From the NCBI RefSeq assembly GCF_018143015.1, contig NC_054758.1:14240001-14304000 (forward strand): a stretch of 64,000 nt of DNA. The letters are read 5' to 3'. The DNA comes from Lytechinus variegatus. Taxonomy: Eukaryota; Echinodermata; Echinoidea; Temnopleuroida; Toxopneustidae. Every line of letters begins with the position of its first letter. Within the stretch, counting starts at the first letter, position 1. A program made the position numbers and the translations under genes. Below the pieces are notes generated by a model. That model was not told where the DNA came from and did no database searches. It saw only the letters and a list, made by a program, of their open reading frames with translations. Positions 54,144-64,000 of this stretch are shown here, one piece after another.

Positions 54144-55580
54144 CTTACTACTACTACTACTTCTATCCTCATTGATGCCCTGTGGCACATAAGGCCTCCA
54201 GACTTTCCATTTTTGGCGGTCTCTAGCATTATTATTTATATTTTAGTGGTTAGTAATTATTGTCTTAGATTAAAAGTAATCCATCTCATGTTTGTAACCC
54301 ACCCCCAAACCAACTATAATTTGCTGGTATTAGATTGAATTAAAAAATTCTCTTTTTAGGGGGGGGGGGTCAGGAAACATATATTTGTTATTGCAGCTGC
54401 CTTCTTTATTATTTTGCGTTTCTATTTACATATCCATAGTAGGTAGAAAAGTACATGTATATTACTTAGTATTTTTAATTAATTAAAGTACTAGTTTGCA
54501 TTCCTACCAAGTATGTGCCAAGCTCCGCTTTTAGAAAATAGGGGCTTTCTTAGCTTAGATGGAGTAATAAGGGCCAATTTCATTTACAATAAACAAATCC
54601 TTAAAGGAATTCCAGTTGCTCTCATCTAACAAATCTGATTGATGCATCTTATTCAATATTGAGAGTAAGAAGTGATGTCTTAATTTGTTATTCAGACCTC
54701 AATATGTGTGAAGACCTATTGCATGTTGCAAGAAAATTCCAAATAAGGCATATAAAGTCCCCAATAAAGCACAAGTCCTTTGATTAAATGTAATTTCGTT
54801 TAATGGCTTTTGATAATTGTAACTCAACTTTCTTGCCCCACCCCTTTAATTGGTGAACCAAACACCCTAAAAGTAGTTATTTTTCTGTAAAAAGCTCGTT
54901 CTTTCTAGCTAAGATTCATTATGAAAGAGAAATATGAAGAAATTCTCAATTATTGATATGTATGAAGAATTGATTGCAATATTATAGGATGATATACATG
55001 TATTAAAATGGTGGAAATTCAATTATCACCCAGTCATTTGTTGAATTTATGTTTTTAGCTTGTCTCAATTTTGAATTCAAGTAATGTCATTTGTTTCATC
55101 CCATTGAGATTACTTATGCTCGATAGCATCAATAGATGATGAAACAAATTTTTAATATGATGTAGTAATAATGAATTCGTAATCAATTATTTACACACTG
55201 ATTGTTCAATCGCACTCTATATTGCAGTTCCATAGAGTATAATACAAACTGGTTCTCGATTGGATGGAGTGATGTTGATGTATCTAAACTCCCTTTCCCA
55301 AAGCCTACATAGAGGGCCTGATTCCCAATCCCTAATCCAGTGCTAACCCCCTTGGGTTTCCCAGGCCTAATTCATTTCCCATAGACTCGTGTGTTAAAGT
55401 GGCACTTTAAAAAAATCATAAATGATAAGGGGAAATTTGAGGGTTGAATGTTTACTTCCAGTGGATAGGATACATGTTTGACATTCCATATCTGACCAGA
55501 AAAGGTTTCCTTGACTGGCTCATTTTAAAAATAAATTGGCATTTATGAAGACTACACCTGACGGGATCAAATTCGTTGAG
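54144..55580. other. AT-rich intergenic interval
   Basis: Poly-G run at 54359-54371. No gene, RNA or named repeat found. Confidence 0.5.
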
Positions 55581-55800
55581 CATTGTGGCCCAGTGGATTA
55601 GTCTCCGGACTTTGAAACAGAGGGTCGTGGGTTCGAATCCCAACCATGGCGTAATTTCCTTCAGCAAGAAATTGATCCAATATGTGCTGCACTCAACCCG
55701 GTGACGTAAATGGGTACGTGGCAGGAATTAATTCCTTGAAACGCAGCGTGCGTAACAGCTGCATTGCTAAAGCTAGGGTAATTACGCTGCATATACTATG
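55581..55800 (+). mobile_element. tRNA-derived SINE (family A)
   Basis: Head with exact A box TGGCCCAGTGG and exact B box GGTTCGAATCC, then body GGCGTAATTTCCTTCAGCAA, AATGGGTACGTGGCAGGAAT and TTGAAACGCAGCGTGCG, ending near CGCTGCATATACTATGG. The best preserved family-A copy in the window. Confidence 0.85.
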
Positions 55801-56156
55801 GCCCTAAAATGGCCCTAATTCTTCCGCCAGTAAAAAAATAGTTCCTTGGTAGTGATATATCTTTCTAATGTGGAAAAAGGAAGTTCAGTAGGTACCCTCC
55901 CTAGAATCAGTGTTAGATTGTCACTCATATTCATTCATTTTATTGTCAATTAGCAATATCAAATTTAAAAATTGAGAATGGGTTGGCTCGAATGAATATC
56001 TTTTGCCTGCCAGTTGTTATTAGGCCCATGTAACCCTCGGCTTTCCTCTCCATCAACGACGAGGAGGGGAGATGGGGGGGGGAGTCAGGAGGCCGTTTAT
56101 GTTCGCTTTAGGAAAGTGAGATCCATACATCAACATCCAGTCTGGGCCCCGTTGCT
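55801..56156. other. Intergenic interval
   Basis: No gene or named repeat. A short G run lies at 56077-56083. Confidence 0.4.
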
Positions 56157-56270
56157 TAAAAGATACGATATAGCAACTTTGCCATCCAATGGTAACTTCC
56201 CTTAAATCCTTCATTCTGATTGGCTGTTACCATGGTAATTACCATTCAATGGCAAAGTTGATATAATGCT
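56157..56270. repeat. Palindromic element with CCATTCAATGGCAAAGTT arms
   Basis: TAGCAACTTTGCCATCCAATGG is mirrored by CCATTCAATGGCAAAGTTGA around TTCTGATTGGCTGTTACC. Related to the repeat at 20990-21175. Confidence 0.65.
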
Positions 56271-57239
56271 AGTAGTAACTTGTATGCAATGGGCTTGGGA
56301 CATATTTTGGGACCTTGGAGTGAAAATTGGGGGGGGGGTGCAGAAAGGGTGAGATAGTAGGTTAGTAGGTGTGAGAAAATAGGGGCAGAGAGAATGAGTG
56401 AGAGGAGGAAGGGGCAGTGCCCGATATTTTCATGGGGTGGGGGGGGCAAGTTTATGTTACCCTTTTTCTCTCAGTTACATGAAGGTAATATTACTATGAT
56501 TTACTTTATGGAAAATACGAGTCCTCCCCCCTCCACACACACACAGGCACCCACCCTTTCTCACTTTGATTGCTGATATGAGCCACATGCCCCTTAGTAA
56601 TTCATTTTCCAGCACACGAAGTGCACTTTATTACACGCGGGTGGGCATACTAAATAGCCTCTCTAAAGCCGCAGTGCACAACTCCCCAATCCTCAATAGG
56701 CCTACATTATACACTAGCTGTTTTCCCTATCTCTTCATCGAATTCTCGTCGGAAACCACGACCACTCAATCTCTCTCGCAAATCTCAGGAGCGGCACCAA
56801 TTTTGATGGGGGGATCTAGGGGCAGCAAGACGAGAGTATTTATTAGGAGAGTTACATGACCCGTTGCCCCGTCGGGTGCCTCGATCTATTTTGGATATCG
56901 TTCTTTCTCATTTCTCCCCCTTCTTTTAATTTCCCATTTTCTTATCATCTCGATCAGCTATGAGACGCACGGCTGCCCGACAGTGCCCCCCCCCCCCCCC
57001 TATAGCGTCGCCATGCCCTGCGGCCACGAATTAATGCATTACGAACGCTCATTAAATTTTGCATGACAATGCTCAACTTCAACTTAGCATTCATCATTTA
57101 TCCTCTCAAATGCACAGCATTTAAGGCAACTCGTTAATTTTCCTGCTAGGCGCTTTAAATAGCACACGTATGGCTTCAATCCCCCCTTCCACACACACAC
57201 ACACAATGTACTGTTAAGACGGGAAATTTAGTATTATAA
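56271..57239. other. Intergenic interval with C, G and CA runs
   Basis: Poly-G near 56330 and 56440, CA runs near 56535 and 57190, poly-C near 56987. The open frame 56566-56859 has no recognised domain. Confidence 0.45.
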
Positions 57240-57470
57240 GTCAAAACCAGTCTTTTTATTTTATTATTTATTTATTTTTTTTATTTATTTCCGTTCAAAC
57301 AAAAGATATAATCCAAGTACAGTGTAATACATGTTCAAAATAATACATACTCAAAATAATACAGTTCTATAACATTTCATTTCAAAAATTGAAGATAAAA
57401 TTATCTGAACGGAGGGACTTGCCAAGAAAAGCAGAGCTTGTAAAATAGGCAAGTCCCCAAACATAGTTCC
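57240..57470 (-). mobile_element. LINE 3' end with hairpin, minus strand
   Basis: On the minus strand GGGACTTGCC and GGCAAGTCCC (57457-57448 and 57423-57414) enclose the loop core ACAAGCTCTGCTTTT. AT-rich sequence and TTTAT-type repeats (57250-57285 on plus) form the tail. Confidence 0.7.
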
Positions 57471-57891
57471 AATACTAATTAACATAACCTATACAAAAGA
57501 GACGGGTGGAAAACGTCATTGAAAACAGATCAAAAGAAAGGAGCCACAAATAATGAAACTTTATTTCTGTTTGTGGTAACTCCCGTAGGAACTCGGCAGG
57601 ACAGCATTTTCTGCTGGTAAACTAATGGTTGATTATATTGCTTGTGATTGTTTGTGATTTGTTTTGATTTAATTGTTCAATAAAAACATGTAAAGAAAAA
57701 AATGGACATGATCACAGGAAAATGTGCATGAGACATGAACATATTTTTATTTTAAAGTTGCATTTCCTTGACAAGTTGTGAAATTCTTCATAGGCGGGGG
57801 TGCATGATATAGGCCTACCTGGATATCGAAATTAAAATTCATATTACACTGACATTAAAATCGTTTATGGATTTCTGTCTATTACGCAGAG
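57471..57891. other. Interval with SINE family B fragment
   Basis: 57572-57632 (-) carries GCTGTCCTGCCGAGTTCCTA of SINE family B. Nothing else is recognised. Confidence 0.55.
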
Positions 57892-58479
57892 TTAAAGGGG
57901 AATCCAGCCTTGGTCATAAAATGTAGTGTTGGAAAGGAAAAAATAAATAAAACAGAATGGTGAAAGTTTGAAAGAAATCGGACCAGCAATAAGAAAGTTA
58001 TGGCTGCTTTAAAATTGAAATCCCTATGATTATGTAGATTTCAAATTGGCAACTGAGTAAGCAAATCATGACAAGAGGCAAGGACAACTTTCCCATAGGC
58101 CATCAGGGATTTGTGGTTTTCTCCTAAGTACCCATTCCCCTGGGGCAGCAATCTAAATATAACCCTGGTAGTATATTGTTTAATGTCCTCATGAAAGAAA
58201 AATAAAATTTGAAGTAAAACATTTGAAAAAATGACATATTAGCCATTTTATGTATTGGAGAACATGGAAGAGTAGTCCTTGCCTTACATCACTGTGACAT
58301 CACATATGTGGCCAATTTGCAGTCTCCATGGATCTAGGGATTACCAATATTCACAACTTTAAAAAAAGCATAACTTTCTTATTATTCGTCAGATAGTGTT
58401 CAAACTTTCACCTATCAACTTGTCTAATTTTTCTTATTCCCCTAAGAACAAGTTTTTATTCGGGTGGATTCCCCTTTAA
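57892..58479. mobile_element. TTAA-flanked long-palindrome MITE, variant
   Basis: TTAAAGGGGAATCCAGCC to GGTGGATTCCCCTTTAA, same architecture as 12337 but a different subfamily inside (AAGAAAGTTATGGCTGCTTT, AAAGCATAACTTTCTTAT). Confidence 0.8.
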
Positions 58480-58572
58480 GCCAGGATAAGAGAACTTTAT
58501 CTCTGCAGCCTTCTCCATTCTCATCTTGAGTATATGATTTTGGTACGTACCTGTATTTATCAATGTGTATAC

Positions 58573-58881
58573 CATGGGCGGAAATTCCAGGGGGGACAGA
58601 GGCGTCCCCCCTACTGCAAATAGTAGGGGGACACAATATAAAATGTCCCCCTACTATTTGTGGTCTTTTATGATGGTAAGAAAAAATCATTCAAAATCAA
58701 AATAAAACATATATTTTAGGACGACTGATGACCTTATTTTTTTTATGATAACTTTTTTTTTTGCTTGTCACTTATTTTCGTCGCATCACCTTAAATTTGG
58801 GGTGATAACTTTTTTTTGCTTGTCCAATTTGCCAGCCTTTCCCCCCCCCCCCCTACCTTTTGGGAGAGATTTCCGCCCCTG
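58573..58881. mobile_element. hAT-type MITE (CAGGGGCGGAAAT family)
   Basis: CATGGGCGGAAATTCCAGG to AGATTTCCGCCCCTG, with the mirrored GTCCCCCTACTATTTGTGGT motif. Target duplication not clear (GTGTATAC against AGGTGTAC). Confidence 0.75.
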
Positions 58882-59111
58882 AGGTGTACTACAGGAAACA
58901 TATTGTAATCGCTGGAAATAGAAATAAAATATTAAAAAAAAACTGTAAATAATGAACAGGACAAACAGAAGACTGGCTACTAATTGAATTACAGATGTAT
59001 CAAATATAATCTATTATTCATCTTCTTTCCCTTGTCATCGTTGAACGGAAAATGACGGATAATAAAAACCATCTCTTGAAGTAAACAATCCCACTCATGG
59101 GCGCCTCCAGC

Positions 59112-59415
59112 CACTGGTGTACATAATTTAGGGGCGGCGACTTTGGGATTGGGGGACGGGCGGGACGTACGGGACCGCCATTAATGTCCACGACCTTAAA
59201 GTGGCACAACAAAAAGAAACTGAAGAGTAAAATCTGATATTCGTTATGAATATTATGTCTAAATCTATCATGATTATATATTTTTGCACTATAAATATGT
59301 AAAAAAATAACGTTTGATATCGCTCGCCTAATTGCTCGGTTACAAATTTATTGTAATTTTTTTGCCCATGTATGGTCTGGCGCCCCCTCAAAATTTTCAT
59401 GTAAGTACGCTACTG
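59112..59415. mobile_element. hAT-like MITE (CAGTAGCGTACTT family)
   Basis: CACTGGTGTACATAATTT to AAGTACGCTACTG; flanks CCTCCAGC and CTACCAGC match at 6 of 8. Interior has GGGCGGCGACTTTGG and TCTGGCGCCCCCTCAA. Confidence 0.6.
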
Positions 59416-59642
59416 CTACCAGCCAAATGAGAAATGTAGCCTAAAAGTCTGTGACCCCCCCCCCCCCATATAAACAAAATGTAATATCCAAAATAAAGCG
59501 ACATTCATTTTGAACCTCCCCTATATACTCTTATCCTCTGCCCTTTTCTCATTATTTTTATTGGGAGGCCTACATGCCTGGCCCATGCATACTCGAAAAA
59601 GCATATAGGGGCACTCCCCCCCCCCCCTGTGGACTCACCGAC

Positions 59643-59931
59643 CACTAGCGTATAAGCCGGCCCCCCCCCCCCTCCTTCATGACGAGACGAGTCACAAATG
59701 GAGGGGACGTACCCCAGCCCCCCCCCTGACGAGTCACAACTGATGCAGGGGACGTGCCCCCGCCCCCTTGAAAAGCAAAATTAATAATTTGTAATGTAAT
59801 GCAATGAAAACAAACATGTGCCCCCTCTGACCCTTTTTTTCCATTTTTTTGGTTTTCAAATTATTTCGTGGAAGAAATATCCTCAACAAAGTTTGCCCCC
59901 TTTTGGAAAATCCTAGGTACGCTACAGGCTG
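59643..59931. mobile_element. Degraded MITE with GACGAGTCACAA repeats
   Basis: Begins CACTAGCGTATAAGCC and ends near TAGGTACGCTACAG. It contains GACGAGTCACAA twice, as does the element at 2923-3215. Confidence 0.5.
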
Positions 59932-60166
59932 GTACCGACGTTGTTTCTACTCCATTAAATATTCACCGTGCGATTTGACGATTTCAAGTATCATCTTGTT
60001 GTCTGCTGCACCTGTATATAAATTAGGGTCGTGAAAATGATTCCTCTCACATGCCCGAAACGTGATAGTAGTCTTTCATCCAGACAGTATACTCGAGCCA
60101 AGCCAACTGGAAGAACAGAATTGCTAGTTGTTTACTGGGATTTTAGAGTTGGTCTATGATTCGATG

Positions 60167-60399
60167 CATTGGCGGCGGAAGCAAAAAATTTAGGGGAGGT
60201 CCACCTGAATTTTGGGATGGACACAGGTAAAAATTTGACGAGCCCAAAACCAAAAAAGTTTATCAATCTAAATTGTTGAAAGATCACCCAAATTTTTTTG
60301 ACAAGAAAAAAAAAGAAGGTTATCAACGAACAATTTAGGGGGGACCGCCCCCACCTCAAATTTAGGACACGCCCCCCCCCCCCGCTTCCACCGCCTATG
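60167..60399. mobile_element. hAT-type MITE with perfect 8-bp target duplication
   Basis: CATTGGCGGCGGAAGC to GCTTCCACCGCCTATG, flanked by ATTCGATG on both sides (60159-60166 and 60400-60407). Mirrored interior words include TTTAGGGGAGGTCCACC and GGGGGGACCGCCCCCACC. Confidence 0.92.
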
Positions 60400-61429
60400 A
60401 TTCGATGCCACTCCTCGGAAAATCTCTTGGAAAAAAAGAGTTCAAAGTAACTTTTGTACTCCGGGCTTATTGTATTGCTAAGAGTAGAATTCACCGATTA
60501 TAACGCTGGAAATGTCATCAAAATCTGATAACAAAGTTATTTAGCAATATTTTTTTTTTTTTGGGGGGGGGGTAAAAAAGGTTATGCACAATAGGCGGGC
60601 TGATGATGTCATGTCCTCACTTTCGGGGGGGGGGGTTCGTATGCATGTTATCACATGAAATCGTTTTTTTTTCACACATGCGGTGTGATACGTCCGTCCG
60701 TCTCCGTTGCAACAAAGTTGGAATTGCTAGCGATTACGTTATACATTAAATCAGTCGTCAATCCAGTTCTTTCACTTATGGTGGACAAAATCTGAATAAA
60801 CATCATACAAATATTTTTTTTTTTAATCTGAACAAGCAAAATTTCTAATAATAAAGTACACATAAGAACAAGTGGGGACATGAAATCGTCAGCTTTGTTC
60901 CTTGTCCAAATTTGATGGAATTTTCAGTGTTTTGTTTGTGTGATTTTACTGTACGTACTCTAGCATATATTTGTTAGCCTGGATTACCCCCTTATAGAGA
61001 GGAACAACACGAGACATCTGGCGCTTAAGGCCTAAAGGAGGCGGGACATTTTATTAATATTTTTTGCAAATATAATAGGAAAATATATTAAAAAAGAGTC
61101 AACATACTAAAAATAATTTGTATAATTGTGATTAAAGCATTTTGATCAGTGAGATATATATGCCTCGTCGTCATCTGTCGATTCTGGGGTCGATTCACAG
61201 GTCTGTTTTTTTTATTCGAAACGTGAAAAGGTGCTTAGAATCATCCATTTTCAGTCATAATCGAATACACGATAAAATGTCTTTACAATTTATAATATAT
61301 AAACATCAGGGAAGCGTTTCATCAAGGCATTACTTTTTGTCATGCCTTGTTCTTGTGCTGAACTGTCACGTCCTGTTTTGTTTTGTGTGTCCGTTTCACT
61401 CTTAATTTCTTCATATTTTGTAATACAAT
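60400..61429. other. Intergenic interval
   Basis: Poly-T/poly-G runs near 60550 and 60625. No gene recognised; open frames lack domains. Confidence 0.45.
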
Positions 61430-61850
61430 CCAGCCTTGTTTATCTTTTACTTGGAGAAATTTTAAAAAATATATTATCAAGGATTTACATTTAATTTCTA
61501 CAAAAAGGATATGATGGTTTGTGTTTTACATATATTTTAAACTTCTACAAGAAGATATGATTTATATAGTATGTATACATATGATTTGTATACTATATGA
61601 TTTGTATACTATATATATATATAATATATATAAATATATTGAACTTTGTATCTTGCATTAATATGTCTTTTTTATTGAAGGAAACCTTCAATAACAAGCT
61701 TTGCTTTTCAGAAGGTTTCTATATATATTTCATATCATAACGTTATATTATATTTGACTTTGCTTTATAAGTTTGATGAAATTTTGGAATGAAATAAATT
61801 CGTTATCATTGGTATCAAATGAATCAATCAATCAATCAACATTTCATCCG
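61430..61850 (+). mobile_element. LINE 3' end with hairpin and AATC tail
   Basis: GAAACCTTC (61681-61689) and GAAGGTTTC (61711-61719) enclose the loop core ACAAGCTTTGCTTTT. AATGAAATAAATTCG and AATCAATCAATCAATCAAC follow as the tail. Left limit uncertain. Confidence 0.7.
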
Positions 61851-61995
61851 TCAAGTTGGTAGATCTGACCCTTTCCGAGATTATGATTGGCTAATTCGAT
61901 GCACTGCTACTGCATAATTATGGCAACTGAAATCAGGACCTGTCGGATTTAACTCCATGCGGACTCGTATTCTGAAGTTGGCGGGTTAGTTGAAT

Positions 61996-64000
61996 GAATG
62001 AATGAACTTTATTGATCCTCCTCGAAAAAGTAACATATAACAAGATACTTGTACAATAATATGCTAACACATATGTCTAAAACGTTAAAAAGCAACAAAC
62101 ATCGATAATTAAAGGAAAGTAATATAAAGACGAGGAAGACGAGGAGACCTTTGGAAGCCAGGCTTGTTATACGGTCCCTCAGTATTGAAACAATACATTA
62201 TTTGTTTGTTTAAAGCAAAACTTGATTCTAGCTAAACTGGTTGATAATACTAAAAAAAAAAAATACAGGGATACATATGTGGTTAAAAACTATTTACAGA
62301 AAAATATGGATATGTTGAAAAAAGTAGGTATATAAAAAAAAATAGAAAGATAGACAAAAAGATAGAAAAACAGGGGGAGCACGAAGTTACAAGATAGGAA
62401 ATGGCAAGAGATAAGAGATTTGTAACAAAAATACAATTGAAATGACTACTAGTTCTTAATGATAGGAGCACATGTACCAGTTTGTCAAGACATTTTACAG
62501 AATTGATATTGCTAATCACATAGTTCTGCATGTATTTAAAAGAAGAACAATTATACATCATAAATGTACTTATTCAAAAATAAAAGTTTCAATTTCCTTT
62601 TAAAAACAGAAATACTAACAGACCCGGTAATGTTGGAGTTCAAAGAATTCCATAACTTTGGCCCTGTACAGATCAGTGTTTTCTGAGCAAACATTGTCCT
62701 TGCATGAGGATACGCAGTGCAGTAGCATTTCTTGTCGGGTAATTATGAAATTGGTTGTTCCTATGAAATAAATGTGTTAACGTCAATGGCAAATCACCTC
62801 TATGAAAATTATACATGAGCGACCCCAACTGCAGAAGATAAACATCTTCCAACTTCAAAACATGATGTTCATAAAACAAAGGAGAAGTGTGAGCTAGAAA
62901 GTCAGCATTACTAACCGCTCGTATAGCTCTCTTTTGGACCAGAAATAATTATTCAGCTGTGTCTTAAGAGAGTTACCCCATGCAAGGATCCCATAATTTA
63001 TGTAAGGAAGAATCAAAGTTGAATATATAATTTTCAGAATATGTGTTGGGAGATGCAATTTAAGCCTGTTTAGAACACCTACATTATTTGACAACAGCTT
63101 ACATAATATGTTGATATGGTTTTCCAGTTTAGATTCTCATCAATATGAAGACCAAGAAATTTAGTTGTAGCCACTCTGTCAATTAATACACCATCAAAAG
63201 AGATATCACCAGGCAGACTTTTGATTGTGTTGCTAAATAACATGTAATTAGTCTTCTTGAGATTGAGGGACAATTTGTTTGCATGAATCCAGGTGTTACT
63301 TTTTGCAACTCAATATTGACGGTATTCAGGAGATATTGAGGATCTTTATGGAAAAAAATATATTGGAATCATCTGCAAAAAAAAAAAGATAGCAGTTTAG
63401 ATGAATACTGGAAGTCATTAATATACAATATAAACAAGAGGGTCCTAAAAGTGATCCCTGAGGGACACCACATGTTACACTATGCAATTCCGAATCCACA
63501 CCATTTAAAGAAACAAACTGTTTCCTCCCTGCCAAATAACTTCTGAACCAGTTAAGGGCTGTGCCTCTCATTCCCTAATATTTCCAGTTTACTCAACAGA
63601 ATATTATGATCTACAGTATCAAATGCCTTAGAGTAGTCCAGAAAAATTCCAATCGTGTGGGTGTGGTTATATCAAGGGCATTTGCAATTTTATTAACAAA
63701 ATGCAAAACAGCGTGGCTTGTGGTATGTTTTTCTCGAAAACCGAATTGGAATTGAGAGAACACGTTACTCTCATTCAAAAACTTTACAGTTCGTATGTAT
63801 ACTAGCTTTTCCAAAAGCTTAGAAAAGGTTGTTAATAGAGAAATTGGACGATAATTTGTGAATAATTTTGCATTCCCTTTTTTAAATACAGGCACTACTT
63901 TAGCAATTTTCATCCTCAAAGGCACAGCCCCATTTAACAAAGACAGGTTAAAGATGTGAGCAAGAGGCAAGTTTAAAGTTGTGGTTTAAATATATGGACA
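61996..64000 (-). mobile_element. Non-LTR retrotransposon (CR1/L2-like LINE), decayed
   Basis: Minus-strand pieces give an ORF2 reverse transcriptase in order. 63970-63611: VFKKGNAKLFTNYRPISLL and QFGFREKHTTSHAVLHFV. 63571-63326: GVPQGSLLGP and the active-site FADD. 63273-63079: KFLGLHIDENLNWK. 63094-62894: LPTHILKIIYSTLILPYIN. 62879-62673: LKLEDVYLLQL and RNNQFHNYPTRNA. Then GPKLWNSLNSNI and a stop at 62551. Frameshifts between the pieces make it inactive. The 3' UTR has the family hairpin (62141-62149/62173-62180) and ends in TTCA repeats at about 62010-61996. The 5' part lies beyond the window. Confidence 0.88.

Overview
This window is animal nuclear DNA. The genes are split by GT-AG introns, no operon is visible, and much of the rest is SINEs, LINE ends and short inverted-repeat DNA transposons (MITEs). 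The transposon style (long palindromes, poly-C tracts inside hAT-like elements, CACTGCAAAAA-type ends) together with an inscuteable orthologue and an ST8Sia-type sialyltransferase fits a marine invertebrate deuterostome. A sea urchin is my best guess; I cannot name the species from sequence alone.

Three protein-coding loci can be built exon by exon with matching phases. (1) An alpha-2,8-sialyltransferase-like gene (+, four exons, 6957-11526, about 344 aa). An upstream tandem relative (3445-4919) keeps the equivalents of exons 2 and 4 but not the sialylmotif L exon. (2) An inscuteable orthologue (INSC, -, 31040 down to 15829) in eleven recognised coding exons, from the LGN/Pins-binding motif through armadillo-like repeats to a C-terminal PDZ ligand. 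One exon seems to be missing between 29037 and 25843. (3) A HINT1/HINT2-type histidine-triad gene (+, 50138-52813) ending in the HLHIH catalytic motif; its first exon is uncertain (candidate 48862-48912).

Layout: 1-3262 is repeats (SINEs, a broken palindrome, nested hAT MITEs). 3445-11526 holds the two sialyltransferase loci with a CACAGTGTG-rich repeat block between them. 11527-15778 is intergenic and MITE-rich. 15829-31040 is INSC, whose introns carry a GGTT minisatellite, a tandem repeat with five exact DR1 nuclear-receptor motifs, a THAP-domain fragment and many transposons. 31041-37790 is gene-poor. 37791-48750 holds two copies of a segmental duplication about 7.2 kb apart; each carries the same small minus-strand first-exon candidate, with a stop codon in copy B. 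48862-52813 is the HINT gene, followed by a higher-order tandem repeat. 54000-61850 is repeats. 61996 to the end is a decayed minus-strand LINE with reverse-transcriptase motifs.

The three genes have unrelated roles (Golgi glycosylation, spindle orientation and polarity, purine phosphoramidate hydrolysis), and nothing suggests they are co-regulated. The most interesting structural signal is a hairpin in the 3' ends of LINE copies: its loop is conserved (core ACAAGCNNNGCTT) while its stem sequence differs in every copy yet stays paired. The duplication, which gives a pre-insertion site for one transposon, and the nested hAT elements with readable 8-bp target duplications are the next most useful.
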